A stretch of 22,148 nucleotides of DNA, from the NCBI GenBank assembly GCA_049286905.1, contig JBAQEU010000013.1, positions 1 to 22,148 on the forward strand. The letters run 5' to 3'. The notes under the pieces are model-generated. The model did no database searches, was not told where the DNA came from, and worked only from the letters and a program-made list of their open reading frames with translations. Positions 1 to 6,698 of this stretch are shown piece after piece (position 1 is the stretch's first letter; each line of letters begins with the position of its first letter). The position numbers and the translations under genes are program-made. The DNA is from C7867-001 sp049286905. Its GTDB lineage: Bacteria; Patescibacteriota; Minisyncoccia; Phycocordibacterales; Phycocordibacteraceae.

Positions 1-2
1 GC

Positions 3-575
3 ACGGCAGTAAGACTCGGCCAAGCGGCCCGGAGCGATGCCGTGCGGGGGCCTGCCAGCGAAGCGCCCTCTCGATTCTTGGACCTCTGCGCCGGGTCGGG
101 CGCCATCGGCTGTGCCGCGCTCGCGCACCTGCCAGAGGCGCAGGTGTATTTCGGCGAAGTCGATTCTGCACACGAAGCGACTATTCATAAGAATATCCGC
201 GAGAACGGTCTCGACGCGTCAAGAGCCGAGACGCGCGTCGGCGACCTCTTCGAGCCGTTCGGCGACCTGCAGTTCGACGTCATCACCTCGAACCCGCCCT
301 ACGTCCCGACTGACCGCGCCCTCCCGCCGAGCGTCGCCAACTACGAGCCCGCTCTCGCACTCTTCGCCGGAGACGACGGACTTGATTTCATACGCCGCAT
401 CGCCCTTGAGCTCCCGAAACGCCTCGCCCCGGGAGGTATTGCCTGGATAGAATGCGATAGCGGCCATGCCGACGCCACTCGCGCCCTCTTCGAAGAGCAG
501 GGATTCACTGCCACAGTGCGCGACGACCAGTACGGCAAACCGCGTATCGTCGTTGTATCATTCCCTGCCGAATAA
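3..575 (+). CDS. prmC: Peptide chain release factor N5-glutamine methyltransferase, 5'-truncated by the window edge
   Basis: PrmC (HemK) uses S-adenosylmethionine to methylate the glutamine of the GGQ motif in release factors RF1 and RF2, which helps translation termination. The reading frame is open to the left edge, so the N-terminal helical domain and the true start lie outside. A GTG at 42 is only an internal codon. What remains is the Rossmann methyltransferase domain: the SAM-binding motif LDLCAGSGAIG comes early, followed by the family signature SNPPYVP, which holds the glutamine-binding NPPY loop. The C-terminus (RIVVVSFPAE, then TAA) looks complete. In many bacteria prmC follows prfA, which would be to the left here. 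The NPPY motif also occurs in other N-methyltransferases (for example PrmB), but NPPYVP with this C-terminal layout fits PrmC best. Confidence 0.9.
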   Translation, partial: TAVRLGQAARSDAVRGPASEAPSRFLDLCAGSGAIGCAALAHLPEAQVYFGEVDSAHEATIHKNIRENGLDASRAETRVGDLFEPFGDLQFDVITSNPPYVPTDRALPPSVANYEPALALFAGDDGLDFIRRIALELPKRLAPGGIAWIECDSGHADATRALFEEQGFTATVRDDQYGKPRIVVVSFPAE

Positions 576-603
576 AAAAGCAGGGTGACTCGCGCCACCC
601 TGC
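576..603. terminator. Hairpin after prmC, T-tract on the minus-strand side
   Basis: Arms GCAGGGTG (580-587) and CACCCTGC (596-603) form a perfect 8-bp stem with an 8-nt loop directly after the prmC stop. The A-tract lies on the left, so a canonical stem plus U-run exists only for minus-strand transcription. On the plus strand it may act as a 3'-end stabilising hairpin or a weak terminator. Confidence 0.45.
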
Positions 604-606
604 AAA

Positions 607-636
607 CCACCGGACAAGGAGAATCCGAACCGGTGG
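607..636 (+). other. Second hairpin in the prmC-hisS gap
   Basis: CCACCGG (607-613) pairs with CCGGTGG (630-636) around a 16-nt loop that contains AAGGAGAA. It lies just right of the previous hairpin and about 90 nt before the hisS promoter. No gene was found in this gap. The role is unknown; it could belong to the 3' end of the prmC transcript. Confidence 0.35.
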
Positions 637-723
637 GGGAGAAGTTCGTACACCGACGTACTACCGTAATAGTGCCCCCTCAGAAACCGTTGTCAATCCG
701 GATGCGCACCCGCGAGCAGTCCG

Positions 724-732
724 TGATAAAAT
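724..732 (+). promoter_or_regulatory. Extended -10 promoter of hisS (nearly leaderless)
   Basis: TG-A-TAAAAT (TG at 724-725, hexamer 727-732) is an extended -10 box. Only six bases separate it from the hisS ATG at 739, so transcription would start at or next to the start codon. No -35 is seen at standard spacing (the TTGTCA at 690 is 31 nt away), but an extended -10 can work without one. There is no Shine-Dalgarno sequence, which fits leaderless initiation. Confidence 0.55.
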
Positions 733-738
733 CGAGCT

Positions 739-2007
739 ATGTCTGAACCGCTCCCGACCGACCCGTACAAAGGCGTCCGCGACTTCTACCCCGCTGACTG
801 GGCGAGGATGGACGCAATGTTCACCACTATGCGCGACACGCTCCGCGCCTGGGGCTACGAAGAATACAATGCATCGCCCTTGGAACGCGCCGAACTCTAC
901 GAAGCGAAAACGTCCGAAGAAATAGTCGGTGAGCAGACGTACACCTTTATGGACCGCGGCGACCGCCGCGTGACGCTCCGCCCCGAGATGACCCCGACCC
1001 TCGCACGAATGATCGCCGCCAAGCGCCGCGAGATGCCGGCACCATTCCGCTGGTTCTCGATTCCAAACGTCTTCCGCTACGAACGCCCTCAGAAAGGCCG
1101 CCTGCGCGAGCACTACCAGCTGAACGTCGACCTCGTCGGTGTCGCCGGAAGCGAAGCCGACCTCGAGATACTTACCCTCGCTTCTCGTCTGCTCGAAGCA
1201 TTTGGCGCGAAGGAAGGCGATTTCATCATACGCGTCAACTCACGTGCGCTCCTGACCGCCGCCTGCGCCGCCGCCGACCTGAAACCCGACGAGACACGTG
1301 CGTACCTGCGCCTCCTCGATAAGAAAGCCAAAATGACCCCCGAGGCATTCGCGGCGGCGCAGGCGGCGATTACCGCGAAGGACCCACTCGCTCTCATCGA
1401 AAACGCCGGCAGTTCCCCGGACATCGCACGCGAAAAGAAAACGCTTCTCGACACCATCTCGGCACTCCACGCCCGCGGCGTCGCGAGCGCGACCTTCGAC
1501 CCCACGCTCACGCGCGGCTTCGACTACTACACCGGCATCGTGTTCGAGATATTTGATACCAATCCTGCGAACCCGCGTTCGCTCTTTGGCGGTGGCCGTT
1601 TCGATAAACTTGTCGCGCTCTTTGGCGGCGACCCTATTCCAGCCATCGGCTTCGGCATGGGCGACGTCACGCTCGCAGACTTCCTCGAGACGCACGGGCT
1701 CACCCCGGACACGAGCGGTTCTGCACCCCAGCTCTACATCGGCACACCAACCTCGGGCGACATCCCCTCGGCGCAAGCGTTCGCCGAGACACTCCGCAAA
1801 CAGGGCTGCCGCGTATTTGTGAACATCACCGAGAAGGCTCTCGGCGACCAGATCAAAGACGCTGTGAAGCGCAGTGTCCCGCTCTTCCTCGCCTATGGCG
1901 CACAAGAAGTCTCGAGTCAGACCGTTCGCATGAAAGTCCTCGCGACCGGCGAAGAGGTCGGACTCCCTCTTTCTGAACTCCCAGTACGGCTTCGCGCCGG
2001 TAGCTGA
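739..2007 (+). CDS. hisS: Histidyl-tRNA synthetase
   Basis: This class II synthetase charges tRNA-His with histidine, using ATP, in the cytoplasm. The 422 aa are the usual length. Visible in order: KGVRDFYP near the N-terminus (residues 11-18), motif 2 with FRYERPQKGR (112-121), the histidine-specific motif RGFDYYTG (259-266), GGGRFD (284-289), and a C-terminal anticodon-binding domain from about residue 328 (QLYIGTP onward). The motif 3 region reads GFGMGD (304-309) rather than the usual G-x-x-ER. From memory, a subgroup of HisRS enzymes has GFGFGD-type endings, so I read this as a subtype rather than a defect. The ATG at 739 is chosen because it gives the family N-terminus and sits just behind a -10 box. 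The next gene starts 7 nt after the TGA stop, so the two are probably co-transcribed. Confidence 0.96.
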   Translation: MSEPLPTDPYKGVRDFYPADWARMDAMFTTMRDTLRAWGYEEYNASPLERAELYEAKTSEEIVGEQTYTFMDRGDRRVTLRPEMTPTLARMIAAKRREMPAPFRWFSIPNVFRYERPQKGRLREHYQLNVDLVGVAGSEADLEILTLASRLLEAFGAKEGDFIIRVNSRALLTAACAAADLKPDETRAYLRLLDKKAKMTPEAFAAAQAAITAKDPLALIENAGSSPDIAREKKTLLDTISALHARGVASATFDPTLTRGFDYYTGIVFEIFDTNPANPRSLFGGGRFDKLVALFGGDPIPAIGFGMGDVTLADFLETHGLTPDTSGSAPQLYIGTPTSGDIPSAQAFAETLRKQGCRVFVNITEKALGDQIKDAVKRSVPLFLAYGAQEVSSQTVRMKVLATGEEVGLPLSELPVRLRAGS

Positions 2008-2014
2008 TCCTGTC

Positions 2015-2599
2015 ATGCCGCGCGCCATTACGTTCGATATTGAATCCATCTCTGACTCCGTCGTACGCGGGCACATCGACGTAAACGAGCAGGAGCTCAT
2101 CGTCATCGCCATCCACGACTCTCTCTCCGATGAGTATTCCTCCTACGGAAGAGAAGAACTCCCGAAACTCTGGCCGATACTCGAGCACGCCGACGTGCTC
2201 ATCGGCTTCAACTCCGACTCGTTCGACATCCCGCTCCTGAATCGGTACTACCCGGGCGACCTCACTCACTTGCCGTCGCTCGACCTGCTCTCCGAAGTGC
2301 AGAAAGTACTCGGCCGACGCATCCGGCTCCAGTCGCTCGCCGAGGCCACGCTCGGCCGCGGCAAGTCCGGCGACGGGCTCAAGGCTGGCGAATGGTGGCG
2401 CGAAGGCAAAAAGGACTTGGTACACAAGTATTGCATCGAAGACGTCCGCCTCACGCGCGAGCTCTACGACTACGCCATGAAGCATGGGAAATTGAAATAC
2501 AAAGACCTGCGCGAGAAGCGCGACATCAAGCTCGACACCACGCACTGGGGCGAGAAAGCTCTCGAGCTCCCCGTGCTCACCCACGCCCTCCAGCTCTAG
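2015..2599 (+). CDS. DEDDy-type 3'-5' exonuclease / RNase H-like protein (YprB-like)
   Basis: This is a 194-aa protein with an RNase H-like exonuclease fold, predicted to cut nucleic acid from the 3' end with two metal ions. Visible motifs: Exo I FDIES (D8, E10), Exo II with N66 and SFD (D71) in GFNSDSFDIPLL, and Exo III Y139-x3-D143 in KYCIEDV. This is the DEDDy pattern seen in DnaQ-like and YprB-like (RNase_H_2) nucleases. It is a free-standing domain with no polymerase or helicase attached, so the substrate (DNA or RNA) cannot be read from the sequence. It begins 7 nt after hisS and has no Shine-Dalgarno site, so translation may be coupled to hisS. The basic C-terminal stretch may bind nucleic acid. 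Fold and motif confidence is high; exact role is unknown. Confidence 0.8.
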   Translation: MPRAITFDIESISDSVVRGHIDVNEQELIVIAIHDSLSDEYSSYGREELPKLWPILEHADVLIGFNSDSFDIPLLNRYYPGDLTHLPSLDLLSEVQKVLGRRIRLQSLAEATLGRGKSGDGLKAGEWWREGKKDLVHKYCIEDVRLTRELYDYAMKHGKLKYKDLREKRDIKLDTTHWGEKALELPVLTHALQL

Positions 2600-2605
2600 A
2601 CAGGT

Positions 2606-2636
2606 TTGATGGAAAGCAATATAGTCCTGCTAGACA
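2606..2636 (+). promoter_or_regulatory. Possible promoter of the small membrane protein gene
   Basis: TTGATG (2606-2611) is followed after 19 nt by TGC-TAGACA (hexamer 2631-2636). The spacing is long, but the TGC-TA form matches the extended -10 boxes of the four cassettes between dnaG and rpoC. Weak on its own; listed because of that resemblance. Confidence 0.35.
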
Positions 2637-2660
2637 AGAAGTTCTCGGCGGATTCCCCGC

Positions 2661-2678
2661 ACTCCGCGTACGCGGAGT
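2661..2678. repeat. Perfect 18-bp palindrome in the 5' leader
   Basis: ACTCCGCGTACGCGGAGT is fully self-complementary and lies 14 nt before the Shine-Dalgarno site of the next gene. It could be a dimeric repressor operator or, as RNA, part of a leader hairpin. Hairpin-capable sequence between promoter and ribosome site also occurs in the four cassettes at 11.9-13.8 kb. Confidence 0.5.
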
Positions 2679-2702
2679 AACACTTATTTACAAGGAGATG
2701 AC

Positions 2703-3020
2703 ATGGATAACGCTCAAATCGGCACATGGTTGATGTTCGGCCCTGTCGTTGTTGCAGGAATCACACGTGGAATATCAGCCATCAGCCTGAATGCAGTCAC
2801 GTTTCCCAGATTAGAGGTCGTGATGTTCTTTATCTACTTCGTAGGGACGTTATTATTAACACCCACGGCAGTGTCGATATACGGAGACTCGATACTCACG
2901 TACATCGTATACGCCGCAGTGGTCGTCTTTATTGGCATTGTTGCCATCAGTATCATCGCCGGTATCCTTCTTGGTCTTGGCTTCCTCTTTCATTGGAAAC
3001 CAATCATTGACAACCTTTGA
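2703..3020 (+). CDS. Small hydrophobic membrane protein, function unknown
   Basis: This 105-aa protein was not recognised. It is almost entirely hydrophobic, with probably three membrane helices (about residues 8-27, 38-60 and 66-95), and ends in a short polar tail (HWKPIIDNL). The ATG is well supported: AAGGAG at 2692-2697 with a 5-nt gap. It stands alone, with a leader palindrome before it and a strong terminator behind it, so it is a monocistronic unit between a nuclease gene and a thiol oxidoreductase gene. Single promoter, Shine-Dalgarno site, small membrane protein and terminator is the same layout as the cassettes between dnaG and rpoC, which suggests the same class of accessory gene. 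Confidence 0.75.
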   Translation: MDNAQIGTWLMFGPVVVAGITRGISAISLNAVTFPRLEVVMFFIYFVGTLLLTPTAVSIYGDSILTYIVYAAVVVFIGIVAISIIAGILLGLGFLFHWKPIIDNL

Positions 3021-3046
3021 ACTGGCTACCCGACTCAATCGAGACA

Positions 3047-3078
3047 CGCGGAGCATCCCTCCGCGCGTTTTTATTTTT
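3047..3078 (+). terminator. Rho-independent terminator of the small membrane protein gene
   Basis: CGCGGAG (3047-3053) pairs with CTCCGCG (3059-3065), followed by TTTTTATTTTT (3068-3078). This is a canonical stem plus U-run on the plus strand, ending 20 nt before the next start codon. Confidence 0.85.
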
Positions 3079-3080
3079 AA

Positions 3081-3089
3081 TGATACGAT
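3081..3089 (+). promoter_or_regulatory. Extended -10 promoter of the DsbA-like gene
   Basis: TG-A-TACGAT (3081-3089) lies 9 nt before the ATG at 3099 and directly after the terminator U-run. The predicted mRNA would have almost no leader. No Shine-Dalgarno site is present and no convincing -35 is seen. Confidence 0.4.
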
Positions 3090-3098
3090 TCGTGCTAT

Positions 3099-3770
3099 AT
3101 GAAGCCCTCACTCACCATCCCGTTTGCAATAGTCGCTGGTGGCGTCATCCTCGCCATCGCAGTGTATGGTTCGATACCGAAAGTGCCAAAGTCAGGCTCG
3201 ACCACCGGCAACCCGGCACTCGTGCGCCCTGTCGACTCAAATGACCACATCCTCGGCAACCCTACCGCGAAAGTCATGATCGTCGAGTACTCGGACTTCG
3301 ACTGCGAGTACTGCAAAGAGTTCGACGATACGCTCCATCAAGTCATCGCAAGCGAAGGAGCAGACGGCCAGGTCGCCTGGGTGTACCGCGAGTTCCCGCT
3401 CATCGAGATACACCCAAATGCGATGAAGCATGCTCAAGCGGCTGAGTGCGCGGCGCAAGTCGCAGGGAACGACGCGTTCTGGAAGTTCAAGACTGCCCTC
3501 TTCGAGAACCAACCGATTGATCCCTCACAGTACGGCGTCTACGCCAAATCGGTCGGCATCTCGAGCGATGCGTTCGGCACCTGCTTCGCAGATGCCGAGA
3601 AGACGGTCACTGAGCGCATCAATGCCGACCGTCGAAACGCACTCGATGTGGGCGCACAGGGCACGCCCTACTCACTCATTCTCGTAGCGGGCAAAGCTCC
3701 CATCGTGATGAACGGCGGCTACTCGTACCTAGCGGTCAAGACGATTGTCGAGCAAGCGCTTGCGAACTAG
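3099..3770 (+). CDS. Membrane-anchored DsbA-like thiol-disulfide oxidoreductase
   Basis: This 223-aa thioredoxin-fold protein is predicted to make or shuffle disulfide bonds in exported proteins. Residues about 7-24 form an N-terminal signal anchor with no lipoprotein box, placing the catalytic domain outside the membrane. The active site is C69-E-Y-C72 in EYSDFDCEYCKEF, and the cis-proline loop is GTPY (T189, P190). This arrangement is typical of the BdbD/DsbA group (Thioredoxin_4 domain). Two further cysteines (C117, C162) flank the helical insert and could form a structural disulfide. A redox partner such as DsbB or VKOR is not in this window. The stop overlaps the stop of the convergent helicase gene by 4 bp. 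The protein could serve the cysteine-bearing extracytoplasmic domain encoded at 12882-13322, but that is inference. Confidence 0.88.
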   Translation: MKPSLTIPFAIVAGGVILAIAVYGSIPKVPKSGSTTGNPALVRPVDSNDHILGNPTAKVMIVEYSDFDCEYCKEFDDTLHQVIASEGADGQVAWVYREFPLIEIHPNAMKHAQAAECAAQVAGNDAFWKFKTALFENQPIDPSQYGVYAKSVGISSDAFGTCFADAEKTVTERINADRRNALDVGAQGTPYSLILVAGKAPIVMNGGYSYLAVKTIVEQALAN

Positions 3771-6574
3771 TCGGCAAGGAGAGTGAGAAGGGCGTCGTAC
3801 TCAGAGGCCGCGCCGCGCCGCCAGTGACCGGAGCGGAGTTCTTCTATAACCAGAGCGACTTCTGCAAGTGCCGCTTTTTGCTCTTCCTTCCCCACCGGCA
3901 TGCTCACCTTCTTGATGCCGTCACGCGAGACTCCGAGCAACATCCCCTCAGTGACCGGTTCTTTGTTTGCATCCAGGAGCGCCGCATAGAGTGCGAGCTG
4001 GCGCGCGTAGTCGGCATTCTTCGATGAGACCTCACTGCCTGTCTTGAAATCGGTAACGAACAACCGACCATCTTTCACAAACGCCGCATCAATCTTCCCC
4101 GCGAGTGTGACGGGCTTGTCCGTCGAGAGAAGCGTGAGCGAGAAACTCTTTTCGACATGTGCCGGCGTGCCAAGTTCTGCGAGCGCAGGCAGAGCGGCCG
4201 CAAGCGCCTCGCGTGCTTCGGAACGCAATTTCTCAAATGTCGCATCGCGCGGCAGGAGCGAGCGCGAGAAAGCGCGTTCGAGCGCGGCATACGACTCCTC
4301 TTCCGGGGCACCCTGGAGCGCGGCGGCAAGTGCCGCATGAATCGCATTGCCATAGACGAGCGCCGGAACAGGAGGCTCCTGGATGCGCAACACGCGTCGA
4401 GCGAAAAAGAGCGCAGGCGATTCGAGGTAGTCATTCACCGCCGAAGGCGAGAGACTCTCGGTCTCGAGATAGCGCTCGACGAGTGCACGAATCTTCTCGG
4501 GCGCGGCGACAGTCGCGTGGAGAAGCGGAAGCGGCTCTCCAGCAATCTCCGTCAGAGACAAGCCGACCGGCATGAGGCTTGTCGGCGCGCGCTCGCGCCC
4601 CTCGGCGCTCGTGAGCGCATAGGAAAGAAATGCCTCGTCTTTCGCACGGGTGAGCGCGACGTAGAAAAGGCGGCGTGCATCATCGAGCGTCTGCTTGTTC
4701 TCGAAGGGCGAAGGGATAATTGGCGCACGACCTCCCTTCTCCCAGGCGTTCTCAGTGCAGTCGGGAACGATGACGTACCGGAACTCCATACCCTTCGCTT
4801 TGTGCGCCGTGATGACAGTGATGAAACCCTCGCGCTCGGTGACCGAGACCTTTACGGGAGAGAGTCCGTGCTCGCGTGCGCGAGCGAGTGTGACGAATGC
4901 TTCTGCAAAGGTCGTCGACTCAGTGAGCAACACGACCGACTCAAGATGCATCATGAGCGCGCGCACGAGCGTGATATCGTCGAGATGTTCGGCGTGAGAA
5001 AGGAAATAATCGCGCGCACCGCTCTCGGTAAAGATGTACGAGAAACACGCAATCGGCGTCTTCACGAGCGACTCCTTCACGCACTCTCCAATCGTGTGTG
5101 CGATGTCCGGATAGGCCGTCGAGAGTTGCTTCACGAATTCGCGGTCGTTCGTCATGCGCAGAAACGCAAGCAATTCAGGAATCGGCAGATTCCACCACGG
5201 TGCGAGAAGCGCCTCGCGCAAACTCCCAAGCTGTGTCGGGTCAGCAGAGTAGGTCATGAGCGCGAGCAGAGCACGCATAATCGGCCGCTCGGTAAGCGAA
5301 AGGTCTCCCGCGCGCAGTACCGGCAAGCCGCGTGCAACGAGCACACTCGCAAAGAGATCAGCAGTGTCGTTCGTGCGCGCGATGACCGCAATCTCGTGGG
5401 GCTGTGCGCCATCCCGGATGAGCTTCTGAACGAGCGCCGCAACCCGCGCGCGCTCGTCGAGCGGATCATCCGCGACGATGCGCGATACGCGCTCGCCTTC
5501 TCCGCCGCGAGCGGCCGCGAGTGGCGCGTGCGCACCCGTATCGGCGACGACCTCGTGCGCAACATCGAGAATATGCTGGTGCGACCGAAATGACGACTCA
5601 AGCTCGATGACAGCCGTCCGCGGGAAGAGTTTCGTAAACGCCGCAAATGCCCCGGCTTCAGCGCCCTGGAATCGGTAAATCGCCTGCCGCTCGTCGCCCA
5701 CGACAAAAAGATTTGGAAAGTCGTCGATGGCGAAGAGTTCGAGCAGGCGGTGCTGGAGAGCATTCGCGTCCTGGTGCTCATCCGCAAGCAAGTACTGATA
5801 GCGCTCTTGCAGATCGCTCCGGAGCCCTTCGTCGCTCTCGATGCGGGTGACCACACCCGTGAGCATGTCCGAAAAGTCGGCGAGACCGCGCACCTCTTTG
5901 AGCTCCTGGTACCGCTCGAGTACGAGTACTGCCTCCTCGACCTTGTCGTATCGCGCGACTTTCTCTTGTCCGGCTTTCGTGAGTTCGCCCTCGTGTTCGC
6001 CGCGCTTGTAGCAGAGTGACTCGTCAGCCTCGAGCGCCTTCCGCGCCTCCTGTCCCCATGCGCGATACGCGTCGAGCGTCATACCCTCGCGGGAGAGTGC
6101 ATCATAGAGTGCACCGAGATCTCTCAGATACGTGTATGGTGCTTTCGCCGGACGGAGAAGGTCGATGTCGGCCGAGTCAATCGCTTCGCGCAAAAGTAGA
6201 GTCTCCTCGACGTCGCCCATGAGTCGTCGGTTCGACTCAAGAGCAAACGAATCGGGATATTCCGAGCGTACGAGTTCGGCGAAGCCGTGGAAGGTGCTTA
6301 TAGTCACCTTGCGAGAGGTCTCTTCGCCGATAAGCGCGGCGAGGCGGCGGCGCATGGTACGCGCGGCTGAGTCGGTAAAGGTGAGCGCGAGTATAGCGTC
6401 CGGACGCGCCTGTGTGGTACGCAAAATGTTCGCAATGCGGAGTGTGAGGATGTGGGTCTTGCCAGTGCCGGGACCCGCGACTACCAATACCGGCCCCTCG
6501 ACCGTATCCACCGCCTCCTTCTGCTTCGCGTTTAATTTCTTATACGCCTCTTCAAACTTTTCTGTCGTCGCCAT
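3767..6574 (-). CDS. UvrD/PcrA-family helicase with C-terminal PD-(D/E)XK nuclease domain
   Basis: This 935-aa superfamily 1A helicase is predicted to unwind DNA 3' to 5' using ATP in repair or recombination. Visible: Q motif glutamine Q18, Walker A AGPGTGKT (33-40), motif Ia TFTDSAA, motif II DEHQD (265-269), motif III GDERQAIYRFQGA (about 293-305), motif IV SFRSHQ, and motif V/VI segments ITAHKAKGMEF and YVALTRAKD. After about residue 690 comes a RecB/AddB-type nuclease domain: a GNAIHAAL histidine motif, then D829 and D842-F-K844 in the DFKTG motif, then QLALYAALL. This is longer than plain PcrA and resembles AddA-like fused enzymes. The four iron-sulfur cysteines of AddB-type nucleases are not present (the equivalent segment reads YLESPALFF). 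The ATG at 6574 gives the family N-terminus; only a weak GGGGA precedes it. A possible -10 TACACT lies at 6588-6583. Confidence 0.93.
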   Translation of the reverse strand: MATTEKFEEAYKKLNAKQKEAVDTVEGPVLVVAGPGTGKTHILTLRIANILRTTQARPDAILALTFTDSAARTMRRRLAALIGEETSRKVTISTFHGFAELVRSEYPDSFALESNRRLMGDVEETLLLREAIDSADIDLLRPAKAPYTYLRDLGALYDALSREGMTLDAYRAWGQEARKALEADESLCYKRGEHEGELTKAGQEKVARYDKVEEAVLVLERYQELKEVRGLADFSDMLTGVVTRIESDEGLRSDLQERYQYLLADEHQDANALQHRLLELFAIDDFPNLFVVGDERQAIYRFQGAEAGAFAAFTKLFPRTAVIELESSFRSHQHILDVAHEVVADTGAHAPLAAARGGEGERVSRIVADDPLDERARVAALVQKLIRDGAQPHEIAVIARTNDTADLFASVLVARGLPVLRAGDLSLTERPIMRALLALMTYSADPTQLGSLREALLAPWWNLPIPELLAFLRMTNDREFVKQLSTAYPDIAHTIGECVKESLVKTPIACFSYIFTESGARDYFLSHAEHLDDITLVRALMMHLESVVLLTESTTFAEAFVTLARAREHGLSPVKVSVTEREGFITVITAHKAKGMEFRYVIVPDCTENAWEKGGRAPIIPSPFENKQTLDDARRLFYVALTRAKDEAFLSYALTSAEGRERAPTSLMPVGLSLTEIAGEPLPLLHATVAAPEKIRALVERYLETESLSPSAVNDYLESPALFFARRVLRIQEPPVPALVYGNAIHAALAAALQGAPEEESYAALERAFSRSLLPRDATFEKLRSEAREALAAALPALAELGTPAHVEKSFSLTLLSTDKPVTLAGKIDAAFVKDGRLFVTDFKTGSEVSSKNADYARQLALYAALLDANKEPVTEGMLLGVSRDGIKKVSMPVGKEEQKAALAEVALVIEELRSGHWRRGAASEYDALLTLLAD

Positions 6575-6675
6575 ATTTCCCCAGTGTACCTTGGTCTTTC
6601 TCTCTGTGCATTACTTCCAAACCTCAAACTTACTTATCCACAACCATGCTCGATGCTCTTTTTAGTGAAATGATT

Positions 6676-6681
6676 TATAAT
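6676..6681 (+). promoter_or_regulatory. -10 box of the methyltransferase gene
   Basis: A perfect TATAAT (6676-6681) sits 17 nt before the ATG at 6699, giving a leader of about 10 nt. No clear -35 was found. The methyltransferase's own N-terminal helix-turn-helix would be a natural regulator of this site, which is inference. Confidence 0.5.
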
Positions 6682-6698
6682 GATACTAATTGATACTT

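Noticed and set aside
4157..5593. 478-aa ORF on the plus strand opposite the helicase
   Set aside because: It is the antisense shadow of the helicase gene, has arginine-rich low-complexity composition and no recognisable domain.
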